Part shown: piece after piece, positions 13,152-24,300 of the stretch
Layout of the letters: every line of letters starts with the position of its first letter
Numbering within the stretch: the stretch's first letter is position 1
Source: Ailurus styani
Taxonomy: Eukaryota; Chordata; Mammalia; Carnivora; Ailuridae
Assembly (NCBI GenBank): GCA_002007465.1
Contig: LNAC01001228.1
Coordinates: 187,807 to 251,806 of the forward strand
DNA length: 64,000 bases
Reading direction: 5' to 3'
Translations under genes and position numbers: made by a program
The notes under the pieces: generated by a model
What the model was told of the DNA's origin: nothing
Database searches by the model: none
What the model saw: only the letters and a program-made list of their open reading frames with translations

Positions 13152-13336
13152 GTTGCACCCTAAAAAGGAAGGTAAGGATTCAGATTTGTCAGAGCTAAGA
13201 GCTGGAGACACAGCCCAGGAGGAAGGAAACTGGGAGGAGTCTGTGGACACATATATGGTTGAAAGGTTGTAAGAGTCTGGGGGAGGGTATGATGACTGCA
13301 CAGGAGCCCCTATGATCCAACTCTGTCCTATTGCAG

Positions 13337-15400
13337 ATGCACCACATGCCTACCGACCAGAGCAGAAGAGTGGACTTGATAGGTGACCTAGCACTATTTT
13401 CTGGCCAAGTTCATCATATTCCTTCTCTCTTCCAACACTCCTCCTCTCACCTTTCTGGAATTTAAGGTCCTTCTATATCCTGTGAGAGCTCACATACCCT
13501 TTGGAATTCTGCTCCTTGAATGCCTGATTTTTTTTTTTCTTTTCTCAGTTGTTACCTACAATGAGCTCTCTGGGATATTCCACCCAATTACCTGGTACCT
13601 TGTGACCCTGATCTAGTATTCCCATGGAAACTGTAAATTTCCCTTTATGAGATCTTTTAGTAAAATTTTTCTTGTCTTTCATCTCAGGGGTGACTAGGAC
13701 TGTGGCCCCTTATGCTTCAGGCCCACTTAATCTCACTTTCTAGATTATGTTTCATGTCCAGTAACACGGGAGCAAGCAAATATAGACTGATAATATTTTG
13801 ATATTTTAACTGATGTCAATATTTCTCTCTTCCTATTTTTCCCACGCTAGGGCATTACCACCCTTCCCCTAATTCAGACATTAATGTAAGTAATATAAGC
13901 GCTCTGTCCTTGGTATAGATGTGTTATAGAAGAAATACAAAAATGAAGAAGTAAGTTCATACTCCTTTTAGTATAGTTTTAAAAAGCTATGAAAGAGAAA
14001 TAAATTAAGATAAAGGAATTTTGAATTTCAAAAGTATTGAAAGTCAAAATTGTTTTCCAAAACTTTAAAATTTCAATTTTTGAAGAATGATTGATAGAAG
14101 GACCAGCTTTCCTCTCCTTTACTCATCCATGAGTAAATAAGAATTCTTTAAGCAGGAAAAGAAATGGAAGTCAGTTAGGAGAGATTAGAATAAGACCACA
14201 AGGTCAGTATCTGAGAAGAACCAAATACTTTGTTCTTACTTAGGGATAGTAACAAAAGGAAGAGGAATGGGAGTAGAAACCACAGACATATTTAAGTTTC
14301 TGAGAACACAGTTGCTGTTTGCCTCACTTCCTACATGATTCCCTGCTAGATAAGCACAGAGACTTTCCTGTGCACCCTGGCATGTCAGGGACAGTAGAGT
14401 GAATATAGCTACAGGACGTTTCTAGGCAGATCAGTTTAGGTCAAGCTCACCGAATCCCTGTGTAGTGCGTGTGCACCCTGGAAAACAGCAAAACACCCCA
14501 ATACCCCCAGCCCCCTGCCTCTCACCCCTCACCCCTCTTGGTCAAGGAAAGAATGAGCTATGAGAGAAAAATCCCAGGAGGGACAACATGGTGGAGATAA
14601 TGTACTGGAGCTATGGATGCCTTATCTTCTAGATTCATTGTCTCCTACTGGAAACTCTAGCAGAGGAAATGGATCAACAGATGGAATTCTCTGGCTTCCC
14701 TGAGTGTGTCCACGATGTCACTCTTGAAAGTGTATGTGACTTGACTTGGAGTCATTTTGCCCTTTGAAATTGTTTTAGGCTTAAATTTGCCTCAGTCTTT
14801 TTACTCTGCACCTACTGTGTCCATGCATTGTATTTAAGACACTATTATGGAATAGCTGTAAAATGTATGAGGCTGTCCCTGTCCATGCCTCCTGCATGAA
14901 TGAGNGGGGGGGGGGGGGGAGATACAATTTTAATACACTAATTGATAAAACATAGTTTTATAGAAAGAAACCTAAATTCAAATTCAGGATTCAACACTTT
15001 ATAGCTAGTATTTTAAACTTAGCTAGTATTTTATACTAGTATATCTAGTATTTTATACACACTGACTAAATATATTCTGAGTCAAATATTTCTCATCCAT
15101 AATGTGGAAGTGATAATACTTTCTTTGCAGCTATTGACAGAATTTGAATAATCTTGATTACATGTAGTATACAAATACATAAGAAAACATTGCTACTTGT
15201 ATCCATAATTAATTTATTAAAAATATCATATCATATATAAAGCACTTTTGTTTTTCTGAGTCCATTAATGATTTGGAAGATTCAAACATGGAGCTATAAA
15301 TGAATTTCTTTTCATAAGTTACTGAAAGGATTTTTTTTTCCAGAAACAGAGATTCCGAGATTGGATTAGGCTAAGAGAATAGATAGGATATAGCAGTCAG
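13337..15400. other. DQA 3'UTR exon and downstream intergenic sequence
   Basis: 13337 starts the 3'UTR exon after a ctattgcag acceptor. I cannot fix its end: a weak agtaaa lies near 13,660 and an AATAAA near 13,999. The rest shows no gene. An ambiguous base followed by a run of G (about 14,905-14,919) marks an unresolved homopolymer. Confidence 0.6.
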
Positions 15401-15785
15401 TGACACATCAATGAAGAGGAAAATTACCCAGAGCAGGCCAGCAGGCCCCCAAAAGACATAAGTTACTAACGATAGCCAGAGATAACCAGACCCCTGCTGG
15501 GAGCAAGAGATAACCAGCCATTTCTGCTTCTGTAAACAAGCTTCCCTTCCCTGCTCTGACTGGTATTACCACCTAAAGCAGCCCCCCCCCCCATTTAAAC
15601 CCACCTACCAGCAGTCAGCATAGCCCTTGAAACCTGACCCTCTGCATTCCCTTATAAAACCTCTGTAATCCTCCTATCCAGGGCCCAGAATTTCCAGCAC
15701 CACCTCCTCTGGGTCCACCTGCATAAAATAAACCCAAGTTCTCCTACTTCTCGGAGTGCTCCTCTGATTTTTATTTGCTGCAACA
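15401..15785 (+). mobile_element. Solo LTR, gammaretrovirus-like (class I), about 385 bp
   Basis: Begins TGACACATCA and ends TGCAACA. It contains a TATA box (TATAAA near 15,653) and an AATAAA at 15,727 in the spacing expected of an LTR promoter and polyadenylation site. The flanks are tcag (15397-15400) and tcac (15786-15789), close to a 4-bp target duplication. No internal retroviral sequence is attached. The exact ends are my best guess. Confidence 0.68.
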
Positions 15786-16395
15786 TCACTGGTGGAGGGT
15801 TACTAAAAGAATTCTTAGGAAAGTAAGTTGTAATATTTGACTTTGGCTTCTCAAGACAAATGTATGTTATATGTAACAGATCTCATGCATGTCTACTTTG
15901 GGGAAAAGTGGGAAAGATTCAAGGAACAAAAACTGTGAGGTAGAAGTAAGAAAATGATTAAAAATGGAGTCTAGGAATTAGTAAGTTTAGGGAATCTGAC
16001 CCAGAAGTTATCATGAAAATGTAGGTAACAGAACACAGAGGACGTCAGGTCAGTGAAACTACTCCACGTGATACTATAATGGTGGATCATGCCATTATAC
16101 ATTTGTCCAAACCCACAGAATGTACACAAGAGTGATTCCTGGTGTGAACCATGGACTTTGGGGGATGATAATCTGTCAGTGTAGTGTCATCAGTTGTAAT
16201 AAATATACCAGTCTGGTAGGGGGTGTTGCTAGTAGAGGAGGCTGTGCTTGGTGGGGACAAGGTTATATGGAAAATCTCTGTACTTTCCACTCAATTTTGC
16301 TGTGAACCTAAAATTGCTCTAAAAGTGTATTAAAAAAAGAAAAATCAGCAATTATGATATCAAATATATAAAATTAAAATTTTAGTATAAAAAAA

Positions 16396-16695
16396 TAGGG
16401 AATAATAATAAAAAAAAGGAATAGCACAGAGGACCATAGGGGTAGGGAGGGAAAACTTAATGGGAAGAAATCTAGGAGGCAGACAAACCATGAGAGACTC
16501 TGGACTCTGGAAAACAAACTGAGGTGTACAGAAGGGAGGGGGGTTGGGGGAGGGGGTAACTGGGGGATGGGTATTAAGGAGAGTATGTGTGTTATATGCA
16601 ACTAATGAATCGTTGAACACTATATCAAAAACTACTGATATACAGTATGTTGGCTGACTGAACATAATAATAAAAATAAACAAAAAACTGTTACA
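16396..16695 (+). mobile_element. L1 3'-end insertion specific to block B
   Basis: Contains the carnivore L1 3' landmarks caaaccatgagagactc, gaaaacaaactgagg, a G-rich run and gggtattaagga. It ends in an aataataataaaaataaac tail. The matching site in the other unit (about 46,738) lacks it, so it inserted after the duplication. Confidence 0.82.
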
Positions 16696-17499
16696 AAAAA
16701 TGTAGATCATTTGAAAATGCACAAATAAACTCAGGAAGAGTTTATGGCAATAGGTTTTCAAATAAATGTTATATAAATTTCAGTGATTTCATGAGGTGAG
16801 AACTCAGGAATTTGGATATGGTGTGCATGTGTGTGCTTGTGTCTGTGTGTGTTTTATTGTAATAAAGGTTATATTGAATCACATTATGACCAGTGTTCCA
16901 GGATTATACAAATGCTGACCTATTCAGACTCCTTTCCCATGAAATACTGAGGAAAACAAATTTAACAGATGTTGCATTTTATTAAGGAGATTAATTCATA
17001 ATGTCTTCACAAATTTTAAAATGGAATTAAAATTAAATCTAAAAACAAGAGCAATCATTTCATTTTTTCAGCTAAAAGTTAAAAGTGGGCTCACCACATG
17101 ACATTACTGTAAACAAAGTTAGTTAGATATCAGTCCTCATGACACTAAATTATGTGATTCTTAAAAAGTTGAATTATTTGAATTATTTCTGATTGTGTGC
17201 ATAAACTGTGACTTTGTTAATATTTAAATTAATATCATACTCTTTAAAAGATCCATAAATAGAAAACCGTGTTTTCTTCAGCAAATCATTTACAAGGAAA
17301 AATAGAGGACAGAGAAACTTCACATTAAAAAAACTGAAGATACATATCAACCAAATGTTAGGCTTTGTTTAGATGCATATTCAAACAAAACAACTGTTAA
17401 AAAAATTCTTGTGATACAATCACAAAAACTGAACACTGGACTCGAACTACACTTTACACTAAATGGACCTAATGGACATTTTTAGTGACCTGAATAGAC

Positions 17500-17862
17500 A
17501 TTTTTCTAAGAAAGGTATTCAAATGGCCAACAGGTACATGAAAACATGAAAAGGTACTCAACATCATTAATCATTAGGGAAATGCATCAAAACCACAATG
17601 AGACATCACCTTACACCTGTTAGTATATTGCAATATCACCAAGAAAATAAGAATAAGTATTGGCAAGGACATGGAGAAAAGGGAACACTTATAAACTGTT
17701 GGTGGGAAGGTAAATGGGTTCAACCCTATAGAAAACAACATGGAGTTTCCTCAAAAACTTGAGAAGGACTGCACCTTTATATCCATTGTAACTTTATTTA
17801 TCATAGCCAAGACATAGAAACAATTTAAGTGTCCACTGATGATGAAGGGATAAAGAAAACAT

Positions 17863-17909
<47 letters not shown>

Positions 17910-18146
17910 CACACAATGGGATACAACTCAGTCATAAGAAAGAATGAAATCTTGTCATTTGTGACAGCATGAATAGACCTTAAAGCTATTATGCTAAATG
18001 AAATAAGTCAGACAAAGACAAATACCATATATTTTCACTTATATGTGGAAATTAAAAAAGAAAACAAATGAAAAAACAGCACCAAACACGTAGATACAGA
18101 GAACAGACTGATGATTGTCAGAGGAGAGGGGGATTGGGTGGTGGGC
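17500..18146 (+). mobile_element. Old L1 3'-end fragment (block B copy)
   Basis: Degraded L1 ORF2 end and 3'UTR: homology to caaatggccaacaggtac, aatgagacatcacc and ctatagccaagacat-type landmarks. It includes a (CA)n run at 17,866-17,906 and is cut at 18,146 by an LTR. It matches 48,650-49,312. Confidence 0.85.
17866..17906. repeat. (CA)n microsatellite
   Basis: About 20 CA units. The paralogous site at 49,021-49,046 carries a shorter run. Confidence 0.95.
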
Positions 18147-19549
18147 TGCCGGAGTCCAGCTCCAGCAGGTCCAGGGGTCCCTAAAGGATGGACGGTGTTG
18201 GCAAAAGGAGTGAGAGAGCCATGAGATCTTTCTGATCACCAAGCAGGCATCTCTAACTCTGCTGGTCTCAGTAGCTTTATTTATAGAGAGTAAGATGAAC
18301 AATACATGACCAGAACATGATTTTTTTTTAAGATTTTGTTTATTTGACAGAGAGAGACAGATTACAAGTAGGCAGAGAGGCAGGCAGAGAAAGAGAAGGA
18401 AGCAGGCTCTCCACTGAGCAGAGAACCTGATGCGGGCCTCGATCCCAGGACCCTGAGATCATGACCTGAGCCAAAGGCAGAGGCTTTAACCCGCTGAGCC
18501 ACCCAGGCGCCCCAGAACATGATTTTCTGAAGTTGATTGATTCCTGTGATAATGGTGTTTTGATCAATGGAAACATTCTCTTCATGTTCTCCTCACCTCG
18601 ACATTTACACTTTATGTCTGCCCCCTATAGATTGGAACGGAGACAGATCATCTGTCTTAAATGACATTGAAATGGCTTCTTCAGCTGAACAGGGCAAGCG
18701 GGTTTCATACAGGGCAAGTGGGTCACGCTTTTGTTCTTAGAAACGAGTTAAATGGAAATTCCATAGTAATAGAGTTACAAGTTAAAGACAGTAACCATTA
18801 TTATGTATTAGAATCATCTATCTTTGTTAAACTTATATGAATAAGGCACTAGTTATATAGCTCAAGCATAGTCTAACATAAGTGAATCACGTGTCACTAT
18901 CTAGCACATTAATCACAGAAGCAAGGAGTGCAGAAGTGGGGGAAATAGCGTTGATTACGAAAGTAGAACCTAAGTTGTTCACATGAGCTATTTCTTTGTA
19001 ACTGAGTGTGCAGGCACCATAGGGGTCCTGTTCTGGCTATTCTCTGAATAAATGGCAATATTCATGGAATGCAGACCTTACGGAGGGTACCGTGCCTTCT
19101 CATTAATCAGTAAAGAAACATGTAGTAATTTATGTCCTGCTCTGACTTGTATATCATCTTTAGATAAGGCTCCTTTTCTTCGGGCTGAACTAATGTCTAG
19201 CTCCCAGGCCTGGTGGTGTCTTAAAGTCTTTCTCTCTGATCTACAAGAGCTCCATGAGAAAATGCTGGGAGAGAGGGTCACAGAGATAGAATCTAGGGTC
19301 CTTGCTGTGGGGCTAAGGGTCTGATTCTCCTCATCATATAATGTCATGTGAGTAATCACGGCCTGGTGTGGAGTGCCTTAGGGCCCAATCATAAGCAACA
19401 GGCTTATTCCTAGGACAGAAATCAAAAGCGGGGGAAGGAGATACCAGGTTCGCTCTGTATGGCAGGAGCTGTGCAAATGCTGCCATTTCCATGCTGTGAC
19501 TATGTCAACCAGCGAGGCCCAGTCAGCGAGGCCCATGCGGCTCCTGGCA
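18147..19549 (-). mobile_element. Long class II-type LTR at a unit junction
   Basis: Starts on the + strand TGCCGGAGTCCAGCTCC and ends about ctcctggCA. It shares this end and the following AATAAA region (18,276-18,281, - strand) with the solo LTR at 32,309-33,346, so it is the same family. It contains a CAN-SINE. The flanks are gtgggc on the left and agaggc on the right, so there is no 6-bp target-site duplication. The left flank aligns with sequence ending at 49,312 and the right flank with sequence starting at 58,262. A - strand reading frame with a hydrophobic stretch lies near its right end. Confidence 0.72.
18321..18511 (-). mobile_element. CAN-SINE inside the LTR
   Basis: Minus-orientation element ending ctgagccacccaggcgcc, with ccagaacatga on both sides (18310-18320 and 18512-18522). 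Confidence 0.95.
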
Positions 19550-19639
19550 AGAGGCAGAGATGCAATGAAAGACTGAGAGACACAACAGAGACAGAGATGC
19601 AGAGACAGACATAAAAAGGTGCAGAGACACCTCTGTGTT

Positions 19640-20195
19640 GATTGCAGCATTATTCACAATAGTCAAGATATGGAAGCAGCCCAAGTGTCAATCAATAGAA
19701 GAATGCATAAAGAAGATGTGGTATGTATATACAATGTAATATTACTCTACCACAAGCACATTAGATCTTACCATTTCCAACAACATGGATGGATCTAGAG
19801 GGTATTATGTTAAGTGACAGTCACACAAAGACAAATACCATATGATTTCACTTAGATATAGAATCTAAAAAGCAAGACAAACAAACAAAAAACAGACTCA
19901 TAAATACAGAGAACAAATTAGTGGCTACCATAGGGGAGATGGACGGGAGGACAGGCAAAATAAGTGAAGAGGATTAAGAGGTACAAACTTCCAGTTATAA
20001 AAGACAAAAGTCATGGAGAGAAAAAGTCAATAAAGTCAATAATATAATAAGAATGTATGGTGACAGACGATGACTATACCTATCGTGATAAGCACTGAGA
20101 AATGTATGGAATTGTCACATCACTGTGTTGCACACCAGATACTACCATAACATTTATGTCAACTGTACTACAATAACAAATAACATAAAATAAAA
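19640..20195 (+). mobile_element. Old L1 3'-end fragment
   Basis: Landmarks gcattattcacaatag, aacatggatggatctagag and tatgatttcacttaga, then a 3' tail with tgtacta and ataacaaataac. Shared with 58,345-58,900 in unit 2, so it predates the duplication. Confidence 0.85.
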
Positions 20196-20325
20196 TGAAA
20201 AGATGCAGCGATATGCACTGAAAGAAATGTAAGGAACAAGGAGAGACACATAGAAAGGTACGCACATAGAGATATAAGAGAAAGATAAGAGAGAAATGAA
20301 GATCTCATTGAATGACTGGATCTAG

Positions 20326-20551
20326 CTACTTCCTTTTTTTCCCATAAAGATTTATTTATTTATTTGAGAAAGAGAATGAAGGAGAGAGACAGAGAGACGG
20401 CACGGTGAGGAGCAGAGGGAGAGACACTCTCCAGCAGACTCCCCATTGAACTCAGGACCCAACGCGGGGCCAGGTCTCACAACCCTGAGATCAAGACCTG
20501 AGCTGAAATCGAGAGTCTGATGCTTAACTGACTGAGCCACCCAGGCGCCCT
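20326..20551 (-). mobile_element. CAN-SINE specific to unit 1
   Basis: Minus-orientation element ending tgagccacccaggcgccc, flanked by tggatctag (20317-20325 and 20552-20560). The matching site near 59,105 in unit 2 is empty, so the insertion is younger than the duplication. Confidence 0.93.
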
Positions 20552-21044
20552 TGGATCTAGACTTCTGAAGTCATCTTGACCCCAGACTTTCTTGTAATGT
20601 GACCAAAGTAAACTTGAGTTGGATTTCTATCATGTGAAACCAGAAACAGTACTTTTTTTGCTAGTCATACTTTTTCAAAGTAAAAATGGACCTTGATCAA
20701 TGTGACTTGCCAAGATATATCTGAAACACCTCTGGGATTCTCTGAGACACCAGTGGCCACTATATCTGTGCCTGCATAAATCCACTGTCAGCTTACCTAC
20801 ACGATGCTCACCAAACCTAAAGAGAGGCCAGCACACCCTTAGGCCATTGCACTGAACAATACCAAATACTCATGAAGGATGTGACTATTCAGTTGATTTT
20901 CTATCTCCTCTGCCTGCTCTTCACTTGGCAGCCCCAGATGCCTCTAGTCTCCCTTCAAGGAGCAGTATGATCCTTTCATTCTGCTCTGATTTCCTGCCTC
21001 CACCCAGTTAAGAAGACTCAGGGTATAAAGAACTCAAAATCATA

Positions 21045-21050
21045 TTTAAT
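21045..21050 (-). terminator. DQB1 polyadenylation signal ATTAAA
   Basis: ATTAAA on the - strand about 325 nt after the stop codon, in a 3'UTR shared base for base with the second DQB gene. The position suits the short DQB 3'UTR. No AATAAA is closer. Confidence 0.6.
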
Positions 21051-21375
21051 TATGGTAAGATCTCTACATTCAGCTAAAAGGCTTCAATGTGCTCCTCTTG
21101 CACCATCTGAGAAGGAAGAACGGAAACAGAAAAGCCCTTGGGGCAGGAGTAGATGCTGCTGGCAGGGAGCTCACAGGCAGAGACTCCGAGGCCAGTGCAG
21201 GAAGCAGCACCACAGTCATATCCTCAGGGTGGGGGTCACAGGAGGGGACCTGGTGACTGTGTCAGAGGCACTGTAGGCCTCTGATCCATGTGGGGGACAG
21301 GTTGCCAGGCAGCTGGGAATCTGGGCAAGGACAGGCAGGCATTACAGAAGGCGGAATCCCAGGTATCCTCAGGCA

Positions 21376-24300
21376 TCAGTGTAGGAGCCCTGTGGAGAAG
21401 AGGATGATCAGCACATGGGACCCTGAGGGACGCGCCCCCTCCCCTCCTCTCAGGGCCACCTTAGCATCAGAGAAAGCTGGGGTCCGGGGCGTATTGTCAC
21501 CTCCCCCAATATCTCTGGAAAGGTGCAATCAACTCAAGAGAACAGGGCACTCCAGCTGCACACAGGTGTGTGGGAGGCAGTGGAGTAGCTGTTATCCTTT
21601 AGGAGAATACAAACATTTCAATCCCTTTACTAAATGTAATAACTCACCTTCTTTTTCCACTAGCAGCCTTTCATTTATAAACTCACACAGGCAGTAGCCA
21701 CCAACATGTAACACAACGTAGGTATCATCCGGGTGTCTAACACCCAAGACGTGGCTCTGGTTCCACGTTTCCCAGAATAATACTGCCAAAGTTACGGCTT
21801 GGTTCTGGAACAACTCTGGATCTGCCTACAGAAACTGGGCAAACTTCTCCCCTAACTGTTGATCTCTGCAGCAGGGACAGGCCATGAACTGAGTGCCCTC
21901 ACCTCATGTTCTTCCCTCTTTCACCTGTGCCCAAACCCCCACAGAATCAGAGTAGAAATAGTACCTGGCGGAGATCCACGAGGTCCTACAAAAAGAAGTG
22001 ATACAGAAAAAGGTCTCATTACACAAACAGCCAGTCTCTCACTCACCCCAAAGGGAGGTGAGATAAGAAACCTAATTGGAATTTTAATTTCTCCCTACCC
22101 ATCAACCAGAAGACCTTAACTGCCCTAAGCTAAAATTCCCTAAAATGATTGAAACTGCCCCCAGAAGGAAGGGAAGCAGATGTTCTGACCCTCCTAAAGA
22201 AGGAAGCTTTTAGAAAGGAGCCAGTGAGACAATGATGAGCTGTGAGGAACCCCAGAATATACTCCACCTGTTACCTTTTCGACCAGTAACATCAGATTCT
22301 GAAACTTCCCCCTAGATTGTCCCCCTCCCACCACCAGCCCAGGCTCCTTCCTTTCAGGGTCAGAAGGAAAGAGCTACATCTAGAGGCACAGGCCCCCCTC
22401 TGAACACAGACCCTCAAGCACAGCCCTTCTCCCCCATTTTCCCAGAGCGTCTTACCTTTCTGGCTCCTGTGACGGATGATAAGGCCCAGTCCGAGGAAGA
22501 TCAGCCCCAGCACAAAGCCTCCAATGCCACTCAGCATCTTGCTCTGGGCAGATTCAGACTGTGCCCCTGGAGAGCAGAGCCTGAGTGTCAGGGCTGTCCC
22601 CACACCTCACAGGGTCCCTTTGGAGAGCCTGAAGTCCAGTACAGGAGGTACAGGAGCTGGAGGAGCCAGGCAAACCTAGTGCTCCATTCTGACCACCCTT
22701 AGGGGAGGAAAGGACCCACTGATAGATCATTGCACATAGTGGGTATGTGAGAGAGAGGAGGAAGCTGAATTCTCCTCCTCCAGACACATCCCTAACCTCA
22801 GACTCCAAGAACCCAGTCACCAGCCAGAGTAGTAAATCCTTTAGAGCTATAGGTCTGGCCTGTGGGACCAGGATGTGGAGAATGATCTCTCTAGATCATT
22901 TCTAATATCTAGTATTTCTAGTATCTAGAAAGACAAGGAGATCAAGATTCTTCTGATGCCCCTGCCCTGGGACAAGAGGCAGTCTAATCCCCTGGGATTT
23001 CCAGCTTGGTAGCACCATCCAGCATGAGGAACAGAATGGGAGGAGCTGGAGGAAGCTCTGTCTGGTAAAGCCCATAACGAAAGGAAACAGATTGCTCCTT
23101 ACGCCACTCCACTGTGATGGGGCTCTGGAGGCTGGGGTGCTCCACATGGCAGGTGTAGACATCTCCTCGCTGCGGAGTCATTTCCAGCATCACAAGGATC
23201 TGGAAGGTCCAGTCTCCATTCCTAATAAGTGGAGTGGAGACGACACCAGCTGTCTCCTCCTGGTCATTCCGAAACCACCGAATTTTGATCTGGCCTGGGT
23301 AGAAATCTGTCACTGAACAGACCAGCAGGTTGTGGTGGTTCAGAACCTCTGTCCTGGATGGGGAAATGGTCACTGTAGGTTCCACTGAGGGGAGTAACAG
23401 ACAAGAAAAGACAGTGAGATGTGAGACTCCACAGCAAGTCTCCCCATGGATAATGGTCCTCTCTTGGTTCCAGGGTGGAAAGTTCCCTGGATTCCAAGTC
23501 TTGGATTAGCCTCTGAGCTTGGCCACTTTATTAGTTCAAATAAACATCAGTCAGCTTACTTTTCAGAGTCTGAAGAAATAATAGTAATCATTCTATGAAA
23601 GTTATTCTATTGATACTAATTGATAGAATGAAGCATTTTAAAATTATAGATTCCTGTATTACACGGGCCACTATTTACAAAATTTTTTAAAATAAAAATA
23701 ATAAACCCGGGCTTCTTTCCCTCCACACTTATTGGCATATAAAGTGGTTGCTAATTCCTAACACCTAAGGTAGTTAGTTGTTGAAATTAAATGGTGTAAT
23801 ATAGATGGTGTGTGGTAACATCACTGTCTAGAAATAGGTGCTTATTAAATGGCTACAGTTAACTTGCAGAATGTCTACCCTTGAAGTGGTTGGTGATGCC
23901 CAGAGGAGGGGATGTAGAGGGAAGGAAGACAGGCAGGGTTTAGGCCAAAGGAATCCTGAAACAATTTTTATTCAACAATTTAATAGCATCAATTTATTGA
24001 CTACAAAATCTCACACCTTTCCATTCTGACATTTGTTGAGATTTTTTGAGAAATTAAAATTCTCCCTTACAACACTATTCAAGTATTGCTTATTTTTTTA
24101 GTAAACACTTTTTTTCTTACACTTTGCCTTCACAAATGCTAGGGTATAAGATCCAAGTCACACTTTAAAGCATTAAGCAAAATAATACTAATTAATACAG
24201 TCAGTCTTTAAGGTTTATTTACCCTTCTATTTTCTCTTGAGCCTAAGTGGATGGCCAGCCTAATACCTCTATTCATTAATTCCACAAAGGTTTGCATCCC

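Larger units (their letters stand above)
15959..18146. repeat. Block B (copy 1 of an older segmental duplication)
   Basis: Aligns with about 46,083-49,312: shared gaaactactc, taggggtgttg-like and attattaaggagatt-like landmarks, a TG-rich tract and an L1 end. There are frequent substitutions and copy-specific insertions: an L1 end at 16,396-16,695 here; a SINE, a short L1 and about 870 extra bases in the other copy. No gene recognised. Confidence 0.85.
19550..21040. repeat. Block C start, intergenic sequence downstream of DQB1
   Basis: Aligns with 58,262-59,596. It contains an old L1 3' end (about 19,640-20,195) and a CAN-SINE found only in this copy. No gene recognised. Confidence 0.85.

Noticed and set aside
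16360..16761. 133-codon - strand frame
   Set aside because: Lies antisense over an L1 3' end and AT-rich sequence; composition is low-complexity and resembles no protein.
17866..17906. CRISPR-like or regulatory repeat
   Set aside because: Simple CA microsatellite; no spacer-repeat structure anywhere in the window, as expected for a mammal.
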